Positions 1-8,246 of a stretch of 23,430 bases of DNA are shown one piece after another. Every line of letters starts with the position of its first letter. The stretch's first letter is position 1. The notes under the pieces are model-generated. The model made no database searches. It was not told the DNA's origin and saw nothing but the letters and a program-made list of their open reading frames with translations. Source of the DNA: a virus; the IMG/VR virus record IMGVR_UViG_3300047497_000134, positions 1-23,430 of that record; one strand, given 5' to 3'. A program made the position numbers and the translations under genes.

Positions 1-68
1 CGGCGGCCGGCCGGCCGAGAGAGCGGGGCCCAGCGGCCCGGGGCGAGTCCTTTGGATGAGGGTTGGGG

Positions 69-269
69 TCAGGCGCCCGCCGCCGTGAGATCGCTCTCCA
101 GCGTGGCGACATCGGCGAGGGCGGAGGCGCGCGCCGACGCGATCGCGGCGGTGACCTGGGCCTGGGTGGTGGCGGATACGGAGCCCTGAATCTGGCTCCA
201 GATCGCCATCATCTGCGGGACGGCGCTCATCCCGGTGATGATCAGTTGGGCGACGGCTTCGGCTTCCAT
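69..269 (-). CDS. Small helical protein at the end of the lysis region
   Basis: I do not recognise this 66-residue protein. It begins MEAEAVAQLI and is rich in Ala, Ser and Thr, with no cysteine, no clear signal peptide and no strong membrane segment; most of it should be alpha-helical. I chose the ATG at 269 because the longer frame upstream runs through Arg/Gly/His-rich text that is antisense to, or out of frame with, the neighbouring lipoprotein gene. It follows the lipoprotein gene by 14 bp, so it is probably its last operon partner. Small unannotated genes are common next to phage lysis cassettes, but the position alone does not show a lysis role. Confidence 0.55.
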   Translation of the reverse strand: MEAEAVAQLIITGMSAVPQMMAIWSQIQGSVSATTQAQVTAAIASARASALADVATLESDLTAAGA

Positions 270-283
270 GGCGGTCTCTCCGT

Positions 284-640
284 TCAGGACGTGGCGGCCG
301 GCGCGGTCACGCCGTGGTTGGTCAGGATGATCGTCAGGTCCGCCAACAGCGCCGCCGCCGCGGTGATCTGGGCCGTGGCCGTCCCGGTCACGCCAGCGGT
401 GTAGGCGGCGTCGGCGGCCGTCATCGCGGCGACCAGCTTCGGCAGATCCTTGGCGATGGTCTGGTTCTCGGCCTTGGTGGTCACGCCGGCCTTGACCAGC
501 TTGTCCAGGGCGACCGAGGCGGCGTCGATCGCCGACCAGGACACGGCGTCGGCCTGGCCGACCGTGATCATGGTGGTTGTGCCGCAACTGGCGAGCGCCA
601 GGGCGGCGGCGCAAGCGAGGCCCGCGAGGGTTCGTTTCAT
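284..640 (-). CDS. Small phage lipoprotein near the lysis genes
   Basis: This 118-residue protein starts MKRTLAGLACAAALALASCG: a basic N-terminus, a hydrophobic stretch and a lipobox (LASC, Cys19), so it is a predicted lipoprotein cleaved by signal peptidase II. The mature part is Ala/Thr-rich and probably helical, with no catalytic motif that I recognise. It lies about 90 bp downstream of the endolysin gene. That position could suit an outer-membrane spanin subunit, but spanin lipoproteins are usually shorter and Pro-rich and no inner-membrane partner is visible. A lysogenic-conversion lipoprotein is an alternative. The lipoprotein call is firm; the role is not known. Confidence 0.7.
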   Translation of the reverse strand: MKRTLAGLACAAALALASCGTTTMITVGQADAVSWSAIDAASVALDKLVKAGVTTKAENQTIAKDLPKLVAAMTAADAAYTAGVTGTATAQITAAAALLADLTIILTNHGVTAPAATS

Positions 641-730
641 CGTGCTGTTCCTTGAGGGGTGCGCGCGGCGTCGTTCACGCCAGCCGGACGGGGCGCGCGG
701 GGTGCTGTTGGCGGCTGGGTGACGGGTCGT

Positions 731-1270
731 TCAGGGATCGGCCGGGACCGGCGCGCCGGTAGCCAGCGCGGCCTGGGCCATGGCGAGCGCGAGATCTCGC
801 GTGCGGTCGTTGCGGGCCTGCCAGCCGCCTTCGTCCTGCGGGTATTTCGCGTCGAGGCTCTGGTAGAAGGCGGCGTTGGTGTCGTGGATGTGGTGGATCG
901 CGGCGATCGGGTCGCAGGCCTCGACCGCGGCCTGGGTGGCCGGGCCGTAGAGACCATCGACCGTGACGCCGACCGCCGCCTGCAGGTGCTGGATGGCGCG
1001 GCCGACGCCCTCATTGACGGCCTCGTCGAAGACCATCAGGTCGAGGCCGGTCGGGCAGTCCGGGCAATGGGCGGCGTTGTAGAAGTTGGCCTGGTACAGC
1101 GGCGCGACGCTCGCCGGCGTCAGCGCCTGGACCTCGGCGATCGTCGCCGGACGGCGCAGCCAGGTCGAGAGCGCGGCCTGGGTGACGCCGTGGTTGGTGG
1201 GGCCGCCCTGGTCGACGGCGTAACCGCCCTCGCTGGCCAGGATGACGGGCAGGCAGGCGGCGAAGCTCAT
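731..1270 (-). CDS. Endolysin, glycoside hydrolase 108 family with peptidoglycan-binding domain
   Basis: The 179-residue protein has the GH108 N-terminal signature: Glu14 in the context SEGGY, the predicted catalytic acid, followed by DQGGPTNHGVT. A second part at about residues 85-150 (GVGRAIQHLQ, VDGLYGPAT) matches the PG_binding_3 type domain that usually follows GH108. The enzyme should cleave the glycan strand of peptidoglycan to release progeny phage. There is no signal peptide, so export would depend on a holin. Its ATG overlaps the stop of the upstream holin-like gene (ATGA), which indicates translational coupling and supports the start. Length and domain order are normal for this family. 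Confidence 0.88.
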   Translation of the reverse strand: MSFAACLPVILASEGGYAVDQGGPTNHGVTQAALSTWLRRPATIAEVQALTPASVAPLYQANFYNAAHCPDCPTGLDLMVFDEAVNEGVGRAIQHLQAAVGVTVDGLYGPATQAAVEACDPIAAIHHIHDTNAAFYQSLDAKYPQDEGGWQARNDRTRDLALAMAQAALATGAPVPADP

Positions 1271-1503
1271 GGCGCGATCGCCCGGGTCGGATTGATCGCG
1301 ATCAGCGCGCCGCCGAACAGCAGCTTGACGAAGTCCGTCGCCAGCGGGCTCAGATTCAAGGGGCTGACCACGACCCCCAGGCAGGCCAGGGCGATGACAT
1401 AGGGGCCGAAGGCGTGGGCGATCGCGGTCGCCGCGCTGGCGATCCGCGCGGCGCGCCCGGGCGTGGCGCCGGGCGCCGCCGGGATCGGCGGTTGGTCGGT
1501 CAT
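1267..1503 (-). CDS. Holin-like small membrane protein
   Basis: This 78-residue protein starts MTDQPPIPAAPGA. It has a Pro-rich cytoplasmic-looking N-terminus and hydrophobic segments at about residues 33-50 (PYVIALACLGVVV) and 58-74 (FVKLLFGGALIAI). I chose the ATG at 1503 because the frame upstream runs antisense through the toxin-antitoxin locus. It overlaps the endolysin start by 4 bp, and small membrane proteins immediately upstream of an endolysin are typically holins that permeabilise the inner membrane. I do not recognise a specific holin family, so the call rests on topology and context. Confidence 0.6.
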   Translation of the reverse strand: MTDQPPIPAAPGATPGRAARIASAATAIAHAFGPYVIALACLGVVVSPLNLSPLATDFVKLLFGGALIAINPTRAIAP

Positions 1504-1529
1504 GGGAGACTCCGGGGGGGAAGACAGAA

Positions 1530-1546
1530 CTACGGCGTTGCCGTAG
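1530..1546. promoter_or_regulatory. Operator palindrome 1 of the HigBA-like locus
   Basis: CTACGGC and GCCGTAG form a perfect 7-bp inverted repeat around a 3-nt centre. A second near-identical site lies with its centre 33 bp downstream, about three helical turns. Such paired palindromes upstream of a toxin-antitoxin operon are the usual binding sites for HTH antitoxins that repress their own promoter. That the HigA-like protein binds here is an inference from family behaviour. Confidence 0.7.
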
Positions 1547-1553
1547 TTTTCAC

Positions 1554-1582
1554 TTGCGCCAGCTACGGCATTGCCGTATAAC
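1554..1582 (+). promoter_or_regulatory. Predicted sigma70-type promoter of the HigBA-like locus
   Basis: TTGCGC at 1554-1559 and TATAAC at 1577-1582 are separated by 17 bp, a good fit to a housekeeping promoter. The -10 box overlaps the right arm of the second palindrome, so a protein bound there would block the polymerase. It points toward the toxin remnant and antitoxin on the plus strand, against the phage late genes, and could be active in the lysogen. Confidence 0.5.
1563..1579. promoter_or_regulatory. Operator palindrome 2 of the HigBA-like locus
   Basis: CTACGGC, ATT, GCCGTAT: the same palindrome as at 1530 with one mismatch at the outer base pair. It overlaps the predicted -10 box and ends 10 bp before the toxin remnant's ATG. 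Confidence 0.7.
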
Positions 1583-1588
1583 AGGCTC

Positions 1589-1822
1589 ATGGAAACGGTG
1601 ATCGAAACCCACGCCTTCGAACGCTCCGCCAAAAACGCGGGCATGACGGACGCCGAGATCACGGCGGCTATCGGCTGATCACCTTCCACGTTCCGGCCGT
1701 CGGCCGTGTCCCTGCTTTGGGTCTTGTCGAAGGGGCAAGCCTCTAACCTGACGAAGGCCCAGGTGAACGGTCTGGCGAAGGTCGCCAAGGCCATCGAGGA
1801 GGCCGCCAAGCTGCCGAGCTGA
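1589..1822 (+). pseudogene. Decayed RelE/HigB-type toxin gene
   Basis: Three pieces of a RelE/HigB-type toxin are visible. The ATG at 1589 opens a frame starting METVIETHAFERSAKNAG, which ends at TGA 1676-1678 after 29 residues. The typical core piece GYRLITFHVPA follows in a different frame (from 1666). The typical C-terminus VSLLWVLSKGQASNLTKAQ then resumes in the first frame from about 1706 and ends at TGA 1820. Intact relatives are about 110 residues, and the loop region between the first two pieces is missing, so I infer an internal deletion plus a second indel. It cannot make a full toxin. The intact antitoxin gene follows 35 bp downstream. Confidence 0.75.
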
Positions 1823-1857
1823 CGACGACGACGATTCCAGAAACCGAGGTAACCGAC

Positions 1858-2172
1858 ATGAACAACAAGGATTTCGAAGGGCTCATGGAGGGCCTGGGCG
1901 AGGTGCTCGCGCATGTGCGCGGCGAAGACGTCCCGGGCCTCGTGGTCCACATCCCCGCCGAGATCGACACCAAGGCGATGCGCAAGGCGCTGGGCGGCCT
2001 GACCCAGGCCGAGTTCGCCCGGCGCTTCGGCTTCTCGGCCGCGGCGGTCCGCGACTGGGAGCAGGGCCGGCGCGCCCCCGACCAATCCACCCGCGCCTAC
2101 CTGAAGGTCATCCGCGTCGACGCCGGCGCCGTGACCCGCGCGCTGGAAGCCGAGCTCGTTCCCGCCGGCTGA
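1858..2172 (+). CDS. HigA/NadS-type antitoxin, HTH transcriptional regulator
   Basis: The 104-residue protein has a linker-like N-terminus and an HTH_3/XRE-type helix-turn-helix at about residues 45-80 (GGLTQAEFARRFGFSAAAV, then RDWEQGRR), followed by a C-terminal helix. This is the usual size and layout of antitoxins paired with HigB-type toxins. A purine-rich site (GAGGTAA) precedes the ATG. It is on the plus strand, opposite the phage late genes, and its partner toxin upstream is broken, so it is now an orphan antitoxin. It probably binds the two palindromes at 1530-1579. It could still neutralise a related toxin elsewhere, or be kept only as a repressor. Confidence 0.82.
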   Translation: MNNKDFEGLMEGLGEVLAHVRGEDVPGLVVHIPAEIDTKAMRKALGGLTQAEFARRFGFSAAAVRDWEQGRRAPDQSTRAYLKVIRVDAGAVTRALEAELVPAG

Positions 2173-2196
2173 GCGGGCGAACTGGTTCGCGGCGCG

Positions 2197-4443
2197 TCAG
2201 TCGCCGTTGCGGAGATTGTTCATCGTCGCCGGATTCTGCCAGGCGTGCGCCCAATAGACCCGCATGGGCGAGGACTGCCCGGCGCCGACATTGACGACGA
2301 AGCGGTCGATATCGAAGACGCAGAATAGCCAGGTCTGGCCGGTCGGCGGCGGCGCGTAGCCGCTCGGGCAGGACGTGTAATGGATGACACGGATCAGATT
2401 GCCGTCGAGATACTTGGCGAGCGTTCCGTTGGCGATCGTCGTCGATGTGGCGGGGATCCACAGCAGCCCGGCGGTATGGATCTGGCCGGAAAAGGTCTGC
2501 AAGCCCGGAAGCTGGGTGTAATCGTTGAACGATCCCGAATTCCCATCGCAATAGCCCGAGGCGCAGGACGGCGTGCTCGCGCCGAGCTTGCCGTACCAGT
2601 CGTGCAGCGCCTGGGTCGCGGTCTGGACGTTGGCGAAGGTGGTCCCAAAGCCGGCCGTGCTGGTCGAGACGTTGGGCGTCGTGCTGAGATTGTACGTCCC
2701 GTTGCCGCCCGTACCGGTCCCAAGGGACGTGATATGCGTTCCGGCCGCGATACCCGGGCCGACGATCTGGGTGTTGACCGCCAGGGCCGTCCCAGAGAAG
2801 CCGGTGACCGTCAGGACGTTGCTGGCGATGGTGAAGCTGAAGCTCGAGGTGGTGCTGACATACCCCTCGAAGATGTCGGGCTCGCCGAAGTGCTCATCGC
2901 TGCTAGCGTCGCCCGGCCAAAGGTCCGACCCGAAGCCGTCGGCCGAGAGCTGGTGGGCGAAGCTTGCCAGCCACCACGACGGCCAGCTCTCCCCGATCGT
3001 CACGTTGACGGTGTTGGGATTATAGCTGAACGCCGCCTCGAAATAGCCCCCGCCGCCATAGGCCGTGCCGCAGAGATAGGGGCTGGCGGAGGTATAGCCG
3101 CCGGTCGTCAGCGGGCCGGAATAGATGTTCGGCGGCGCGCCGATCGTGGCGCTGCCATCGGAATTGAACACGACGTGGGACGAATTCATCCCCGACGCGC
3201 CCTCGATGCCGTTGGCCAGGAACCATTGTTTTCCGGGGGTGCAATTCGCGCTCGCGCTTTGCACATCGACGTTCGCCGCCGTCAGCGTCGATGAGTCGAG
3301 GGTCAGCTGGGTCATGCCCGCGGCGAGCGCCTGGGCCGGGACGGCGACCGTCTGCTTGAGGATCGAGACCGACTGGATCGGCAGACCGCTCCAAGGGCCC
3401 GTCGCGCCGCTGCCGATCGCCAGGGTGGGCGATGTGGGCTGGACCGTCACGATCGGCCCCGAACCGTAGCTGACGACCCAGGGCGAGGCCGAGGCGTAGG
3501 GCGTGCTGGGCGTGGCCTGGGTCAGACCGGCCAGGTCGGCCGAACGGGTGACGATCGCCGTCGTCGTCGGAATGTAGCTGAGCGGCTTGCTGCCCGGCGC
3601 GCACTGCGCACCATAGAAATAGGCGCTGTCGCCGACCGTGGGCGCCGGCGATCCGAAGACGTCGTCGGGCGCGAATACGGGGTGATAGGCGTCGGCGTTG
3701 GTCGGAACCCAACTGACCCAGATCTCCAACCAGCCGTTCGGCCCCGCGACCGAGCCGCTGTTCACCGCGCCGGTCGGCGTGAGCGACGGCGTGCCGCCCA
3801 GGCCGGTGACCTTGATCGTCGGTCCGGCGATGCTGGAATCCCAAACCGCGAGCTGCGCGGTCGTGGTCGTTCCCGCGTGGACATAGATCGAACAGGTCCA
3901 GGCGGTGACGCCATCGCCGGTGACGACGTTCTGACCCTCGATCCGGCCGTTGGTGCCGGTCCAGGTCTCGCGGCTGGCGTCGTGCGTGCCATCCGGCGAA
4001 TTCAGGTCCGTCGTGTTGTCGACGATCGCGATATTGCTAAACGTGTTGGTCCAGGAGGCGTTGTTGTACGCCTGGGACTGGATCACCGCGTTCTCGCTGG
4101 CGCCCTCGGCCGTCAGGCCCGCATTGGTGATGCGGAGGACGCCGTTGGCGAACGACTGGAGCGAGCCGTCGGTCTTGGCGGCGTAGCGGACGGTGGCGCC
4201 GGTTCCCGAGACCGACCCGCCGGAGCCGGTGAACCCGGTCAGGCCGGGCGGCGCCGGCGCGGGGCGACCCTTGTAGCAGTTGAACCCCGAGCCGTTGAAG
4301 CTCGCATAGAGCTGGTAGGCCGCGCATGAGCCCTGCGCGGTGCGCTGGGGGATTGGCACGCCGTTGACGGGCGCGGCGATCGTGGCGCTCGCCGAAACGA
4401 ACGCCAGAACGGCGAGAATGAAGGCTGGGACACGCACGATCAC
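2197..4443 (-). CDS. Exported multidomain protein with GH16-like glycosidase domain
   Basis: The 748-residue protein starts at a GTG (4443) overlapping the previous stop by 4 bp (GTGA). A Sec signal peptide is clear (VPAFILAVLAFVSASATIAAP). Residues about 115-300 look like a glycan-binding jelly roll of the sort seen in phage adhesins, ending in YIPTTTAIVTRSAD. Residues about 465-690 resemble the GH16 laminarinase/agarase fold: GGYFEAAF, WPSWWL, then GEPDIFE (Glu521, Asp523, Glu526, matching the ExDxxE catalytic motif apart from Pro522), and later IHTAGLLW. A small bacterial repeat domain (about 532-600, TLTVTGFSG-like) interrupts the catalytic fold. It probably cleaves a polysaccharide, outside the cytoplasm if the signal peptide works. 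The GH16 assignment is by motif only. Confidence 0.68.
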   Translation of the reverse strand: MIVRVPAFILAVLAFVSASATIAAPVNGVPIPQRTAQGSCAAYQLYASFNGSGFNCYKGRPAPAPPGLTGFTGSGGSVSGTGATVRYAAKTDGSLQSFANGVLRITNAGLTAEGASENAVIQSQAYNNASWTNTFSNIAIVDNTTDLNSPDGTHDASRETWTGTNGRIEGQNVVTGDGVTAWTCSIYVHAGTTTTAQLAVWDSSIAGPTIKVTGLGGTPSLTPTGAVNSGSVAGPNGWLEIWVSWVPTNADAYHPVFAPDDVFGSPAPTVGDSAYFYGAQCAPGSKPLSYIPTTTAIVTRSADLAGLTQATPSTPYASASPWVVSYGSGPIVTVQPTSPTLAIGSGATGPWSGLPIQSVSILKQTVAVPAQALAAGMTQLTLDSSTLTAANVDVQSASANCTPGKQWFLANGIEGASGMNSSHVVFNSDGSATIGAPPNIYSGPLTTGGYTSASPYLCGTAYGGGGYFEAAFSYNPNTVNVTIGESWPSWWLASFAHQLSADGFGSDLWPGDASSDEHFGEPDIFEGYVSTTSSFSFTIASNVLTVTGFSGTALAVNTQIVGPGIAAGTHITSLGTGTGGNGTYNLSTTPNVSTSTAGFGTTFANVQTATQALHDWYGKLGASTPSCASGYCDGNSGSFNDYTQLPGLQTFSGQIHTAGLLWIPATSTTIANGTLAKYLDGNLIRVIHYTSCPSGYAPPPTGQTWLFCVFDIDRFVVNVGAGQSSPMRVYWAHAWQNPATMNNLRNGD

Positions 4444-5336
4444 TTGTCCCGGATGCTGTTGGCGACGATCTTGAACACCTCGCCGGACGCGGGGGTGTAG
4501 GCATTGGTCACGCTGATCAGCGCATCGACATAGGTTTGTCCGCTCAAGGTCTGGTATTGAATCCAGCCCTGCGGGACGTTCGGCGTGCATTCGTAGAAGA
4601 CCTGGGCGGTCCCGTCATTGGTCGCTTGGCCGGACGTGCAGGCCAGCGAGCCGAGATAGGCCCCTGACGTGATGTCCGCCGCGTAGGGCCCGACATAGGC
4701 CGAAGCGTCGAAGAGGCCGGTCGTCGTCGGCGCGGCGCTGAACAGCCAGATGGTGAACTGGCCGGCGGTGCTGGAGCCGCTCTTTTCCAGCATCACCCGC
4801 CCAAGCGTCCCGGTCGCGCCGTTCGCGCCCGCGATCGTCACCTGAATCGGCGCGCAGGCGGTCCCGGACGTAAAGAGGCAAATCAGTTGGTTGCCGGTAT
4901 AGGCGGTTGTATTGGCGACCCGGGTGATCGATCCGACCTGGCCGACGCCCGTCAGGCCGCCGACGTTGTAGTTTCCGGATTGCGCGGCGTGGACCAGATC
5001 GGTCGTGCCGGGGGTGGTCTGGTCGGTCGTGACGACCCCAACCTTGGCGCTCCCGGCGAGAAGCGCGACGGAGCCGGCCTGGATATCGACGTTGAGGAAG
5101 CAGTTCGCATCCAACTCGATCGCCGAGATGCCGCCGCCCGTCAGGAGCCCTTGAGACAGGCTCAACGGAACCAGATTGGTTCCGCTGAACATCTGCAGGG
5201 TCTGCGTCGTCGATGACGCATCCTTGCCCGTCAGCGAGCCATAGGTGGGCTGCGTGAAGCACGCGGCCTGGGCCAGCGGCGCGCAGAGCAAGAGCGCCGC
5301 CCCCGCGAGGAGGGCGCCGATGTGGCGGATTTTCAT
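4440..5336 (-). CDS. Exported beta-rich protein, virion-like module
   Basis: The 298-residue protein has a strong Sec signal peptide (MKIRHIGALLAGAALLLCAP, probable cleavage after AQA). The mature part is Gly/Thr/Ala/Val-rich and should be beta-structured. Its central segment (RVANTTAYTGNQLI, then FTIWLFSAAPTTTGLFDASA and AYLGSLAC) resembles beta-sandwich modules I associate with phage structural proteins; this is recollection, not a search. It sits 12 bp downstream of the 965-residue exported gene and overlaps the GH16-like gene's GTG start, so the three are probably co-translated. No catalytic motif is visible. It may be a periplasmic or surface protein, or a virion protein with an unexpected leader. 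Confidence 0.6.
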   Translation of the reverse strand: MKIRHIGALLAGAALLLCAPLAQAACFTQPTYGSLTGKDASSTTQTLQMFSGTNLVPLSLSQGLLTGGGISAIELDANCFLNVDIQAGSVALLAGSAKVGVVTTDQTTPGTTDLVHAAQSGNYNVGGLTGVGQVGSITRVANTTAYTGNQLICLFTSGTACAPIQVTIAGANGATGTLGRVMLEKSGSSTAGQFTIWLFSAAPTTTGLFDASAYVGPYAADITSGAYLGSLACTSGQATNDGTAQVFYECTPNVPQGWIQYQTLSGQTYVDALISVTNAYTPASGEVFKIVANSIRDK

Positions 5337-5348
5337 GACGGGGACCTC

Positions 5349-8246
5349 TTAGGCGGCGAGCGGGACGTGGATCAGATTGGTGCCGTCCGGGAAGAAGAAT
5401 TGCGGGTTCGGGCCGCCGCTGCCCGTCCCGGTGACCGTGGCGCTCTGGTCGAGCAGCCCGGAATCATTGGCGGTGGCGATAGCCGCGTTGCCGGTCCCGG
5501 GCATGGTGAACGCGACGGCGGCCGAGGTCGTCCCGGCCGAGATCGTTACGGTCTGGACTGTCGTTCCATTGACCTTGATCGCGCAGACCACGTCCTGGCC
5601 GAGGATGCCGGTGTTGTAGGGATCCCAGTCCGGCGATCCGCCGATCGCGACCAGGTTCACCGTCCCGTTCACGGTCGCCCCGCCCGAGGCCGAGCCCGGC
5701 AGGTTCAGCGCCAGGGTCGCCAGGCCGTACTGGTTCCACTTGCCGGCGCCGGTGAGCGGGCTGTTCCAGGTGCCGTCCTGGCGATCGAGCGACTCGAACA
5801 CGCCGCCGACGGTCGTGCAGTTGGCATAGCTCAGCGGGGTGTACATGGCGATCCACTCGGCCTCGGCCGCCTGCAGCGCCGCGCGCCAGGAGGCTTTCGG
5901 CGAGGTGACGGTGAAAGTGTTCCCGTCCAGCGCCACGCCCTTGAGGGTCAGGCCCGAGAAGTAGCTGGCCCAGTTGATCGTGTTGTTGTTGGGCGCGGAT
6001 AAAAAGCCGCTCATGTCGTCCTGGCTGGCGACATTGCCGTAGTTGGGCGGCGTCGCGCTCGAGGCCTTGCCGCGATTGTAGTAGTCCAGGGTCAGGCCGG
6101 CCGGGGTGTTCGGATAGCCGAAGTAGTGGCCGCCCTGGCTGATGCCGCAGCGCACGACGCCGCCCCAGCCCGCGCCGAAGGTCCCCGCCGTGAGGCCGAG
6201 TTTGGCCAGCGTGCCCGGGACCGTGTCGACCAGGGTGATCGGGTTGGCGTTGTTATCCGAAAGCTGCAGCATCGTGGCGTTGTTCGGCGCCTGCAGACCG
6301 GTGGCGAAGGTCGAGGCGAGCACCGACGTGTTGCCGGCGGCCGACGCCGCCGCGCTGATCTGCGCGGCGATCGACGCGGCCGAGGTGGCCGACGCGGCCA
6401 CGGCGGTGAAGGTGACGGTGAAGGTCACCGCGCCGGGGCTGGACATGGTGAAGCTGTCGCCGGCCGCGACCGAGGGATTCTGACCGACCGTCGGCGTCTG
6501 GTAGCCGCCGCGGACATAGCCGGGGTTGAAGTTCAGCGGCCCGTAGAGCTGCTCGGTGCCCGAGACATAGGGCATCGAGGGAAAGACATCCTGGTTGTGG
6601 GTGATCTCGTACTGGGCGGTGCCGTAGCCGTCGTGCGCGCCGCCGCCGGCGATGGTGTAGGGCGAGGTGTTGGCCGTCCCGCCTGGGCTGTTCAGGCCGC
6701 CCGGGACGCCCTGCATGGCGCGATAGAGGCCGAAGCCATAGAGCTTGATGTTCGGCTGGTCGGTGATGTCCAGGCCGTGGGATTCCAGGCCGTTATAAAC
6801 GTGACCGCCGCCGACGAAGAGGGAGCTGAACTTGGCGATGCCGGTCAGAATCGGCGTGCCCTGGAACGGTCCGCCGTGAGCGGTGCCCCGGCCGTCGAAC
6901 TGATGCTGGCGATAGTTGATGAAGCTCAGGGCGCCATAGGTGGTCTCGTAGCCCCAGGCGGTCGTGCCGGTCTGGATCTGGCCGAAGTCGGGGTGGGCGT
7001 AGCCCCAGCCCGGGCGGCCGAACAGGCAGTTGACCACCTGGGCCGGTCCGAGGGTGTTGTTCGGTCCCTGGCCGTCGAAGGATAGCTGGTCGACGCCCGA
7101 AAGCTGCTGGGTGCAGTTTTCCAGCACGCAATTGTTCCAGGGCCCGAGCCACTGGTTGCCGATTACGCTGACAAAGTCCGCGCCCTGCACCGAGCAGTTG
7201 GTCGAATTGCCGTTGTTCAGGCCGAACGAGACGCCATGGGGCTGAGTCTGGTTGTTCAGCCAGCGGCCGGCCGTGGTCAGAAAGGCCGCGGTTCCCTGGA
7301 AGCTGTTGCCGATCCCGAAGGCGTTGAAGCTGTGGCAGTCGTTGGCGAAGGCGAAGCCGATGCAGTTCTGCACCGGGCTCGAAATCGGGGTCGGCTGGAA
7401 GATCAGGTTGATGTCTTCGCAGCGATAGGTCGGCGCCGAGGCGCTGCCGTTATAGTAGACCCCAAGCAGAGTGGTCGGGTTCGACGCGCCGAACTCGGAG
7501 GTGATGATGCAGCGCTTGGTGTCGCTGGCGCCGGTCCCCGGCTGCTTGGAATAGAACAGCGCCTGGTAGGCCGACCCGTTCAGGCTGGCCAGGAAGGCGC
7601 AGTCGCCGCTCGCCGCATTGTTATAGGCGTTGAGCTCGGTCGCGGAGGAAACCGTCGCGACCTTGGTGAAGGTGTAGGCGCCCATCGCCGCGTTGCCGGA
7701 CGAGGCGGCGCTGATCCGGCCCTGCTGCAGGGTGTAGGCCGGGCGGACGAAGCTGGTGACCAGGTTATAGGTCAGGGTCGCCGTGCCGAGCACGTTGCTG
7801 CTGGCGTCGTAGGCGATGACGGTGAAGGTGAAGCTGGTCGTCCCGCTCAACGAGCCAAGGACATTGTTCGCGCCCGTGGTCGTGGGCACCGGCGTGATCC
7901 CCGAGGCCGCGACGGTCGCCGGCACGCCCGTGGCCAGAACCGAGCCGCCGCTGACCGCCGTCTGGAAATAGCCGCTGGGCCCGGACGTCTGGGTGACCGT
8001 GTAGTGGTCCAGGATGGGGATGGTCGCGCCCGGCGCGAGCATGGTGGTGGTCAGCGGGACGCCCGAATGGGTCGCCTTGGTGTTCGCCCCGATGTTCCGG
8101 CTGGCCGCCACGAGAAGGTTCGGCGTGACGCGCGGGATCCACAGCAGGCGCAGGCGGTTGGCCGCCTCGGACGCGCTCGAGCACATGGTCGTGGCCATCA
8201 GCGCCGCGACCAGGCCGCGCCGGCTGACGGGATGGCCTGGCCTCAT
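5349..8246 (-). CDS. Large exported protein with Tat-like leader, possible beta-helix
   Basis: The 965-residue protein starts MRPGHPVSRRGLVAALMATT: twin arginines (Arg9-Arg10) followed by a modest hydrophobic stretch, resembling a Tat signal. I chose ATG 8246 because it overlaps the upstream stop (TGATG) and begins the leader. The middle is rich in Asn, Gly and Thr with recurring short hydrophobic/Asn stretches (NCIGFAFAND, NNCVLENCTQ, QVVNCLFG), suggestive of a right-handed beta-helix such as those of tailspikes and polysaccharide lyases, but I see no certain catalytic residues. The C-terminal third has beta-sandwich-like stretches and ends in PLAA. It is the largest member of the signal-peptide cassette. 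Secreted lyase, adhesin or spike-like protein are all possible. Confidence 0.6.
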   Translation of the reverse strand: MRPGHPVSRRGLVAALMATTMCSSASEAANRLRLLWIPRVTPNLLVAASRNIGANTKATHSGVPLTTTMLAPGATIPILDHYTVTQTSGPSGYFQTAVSGGSVLATGVPATVAASGITPVPTTTGANNVLGSLSGTTSFTFTVIAYDASSNVLGTATLTYNLVTSFVRPAYTLQQGRISAASSGNAAMGAYTFTKVATVSSATELNAYNNAASGDCAFLASLNGSAYQALFYSKQPGTGASDTKRCIITSEFGASNPTTLLGVYYNGSASAPTYRCEDINLIFQPTPISSPVQNCIGFAFANDCHSFNAFGIGNSFQGTAAFLTTAGRWLNNQTQPHGVSFGLNNGNSTNCSVQGADFVSVIGNQWLGPWNNCVLENCTQQLSGVDQLSFDGQGPNNTLGPAQVVNCLFGRPGWGYAHPDFGQIQTGTTAWGYETTYGALSFINYRQHQFDGRGTAHGGPFQGTPILTGIAKFSSLFVGGGHVYNGLESHGLDITDQPNIKLYGFGLYRAMQGVPGGLNSPGGTANTSPYTIAGGGAHDGYGTAQYEITHNQDVFPSMPYVSGTEQLYGPLNFNPGYVRGGYQTPTVGQNPSVAAGDSFTMSSPGAVTFTVTFTAVAASATSAASIAAQISAAASAAGNTSVLASTFATGLQAPNNATMLQLSDNNANPITLVDTVPGTLAKLGLTAGTFGAGWGGVVRCGISQGGHYFGYPNTPAGLTLDYYNRGKASSATPPNYGNVASQDDMSGFLSAPNNNTINWASYFSGLTLKGVALDGNTFTVTSPKASWRAALQAAEAEWIAMYTPLSYANCTTVGGVFESLDRQDGTWNSPLTGAGKWNQYGLATLALNLPGSASGGATVNGTVNLVAIGGSPDWDPYNTGILGQDVVCAIKVNGTTVQTVTISAGTTSAAVAFTMPGTGNAAIATANDSGLLDQSATVTGTGSGGPNPQFFFPDGTNLIHVPLAA

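Noticed and set aside
5-50. GC-rich inverted repeat near the left edge (GGGCC, CAGC, GGCCC) as a terminator
   Set aside because: The stem is only 5 bp and no T-run follows on either strand; the surrounding GGCCGG words are also low complexity.
2380-3294. A 304-residue plus-strand frame opposite the GH16-like gene
   Set aside because: Low-complexity Arg/Gly/Ala text, typical of an antisense shadow.
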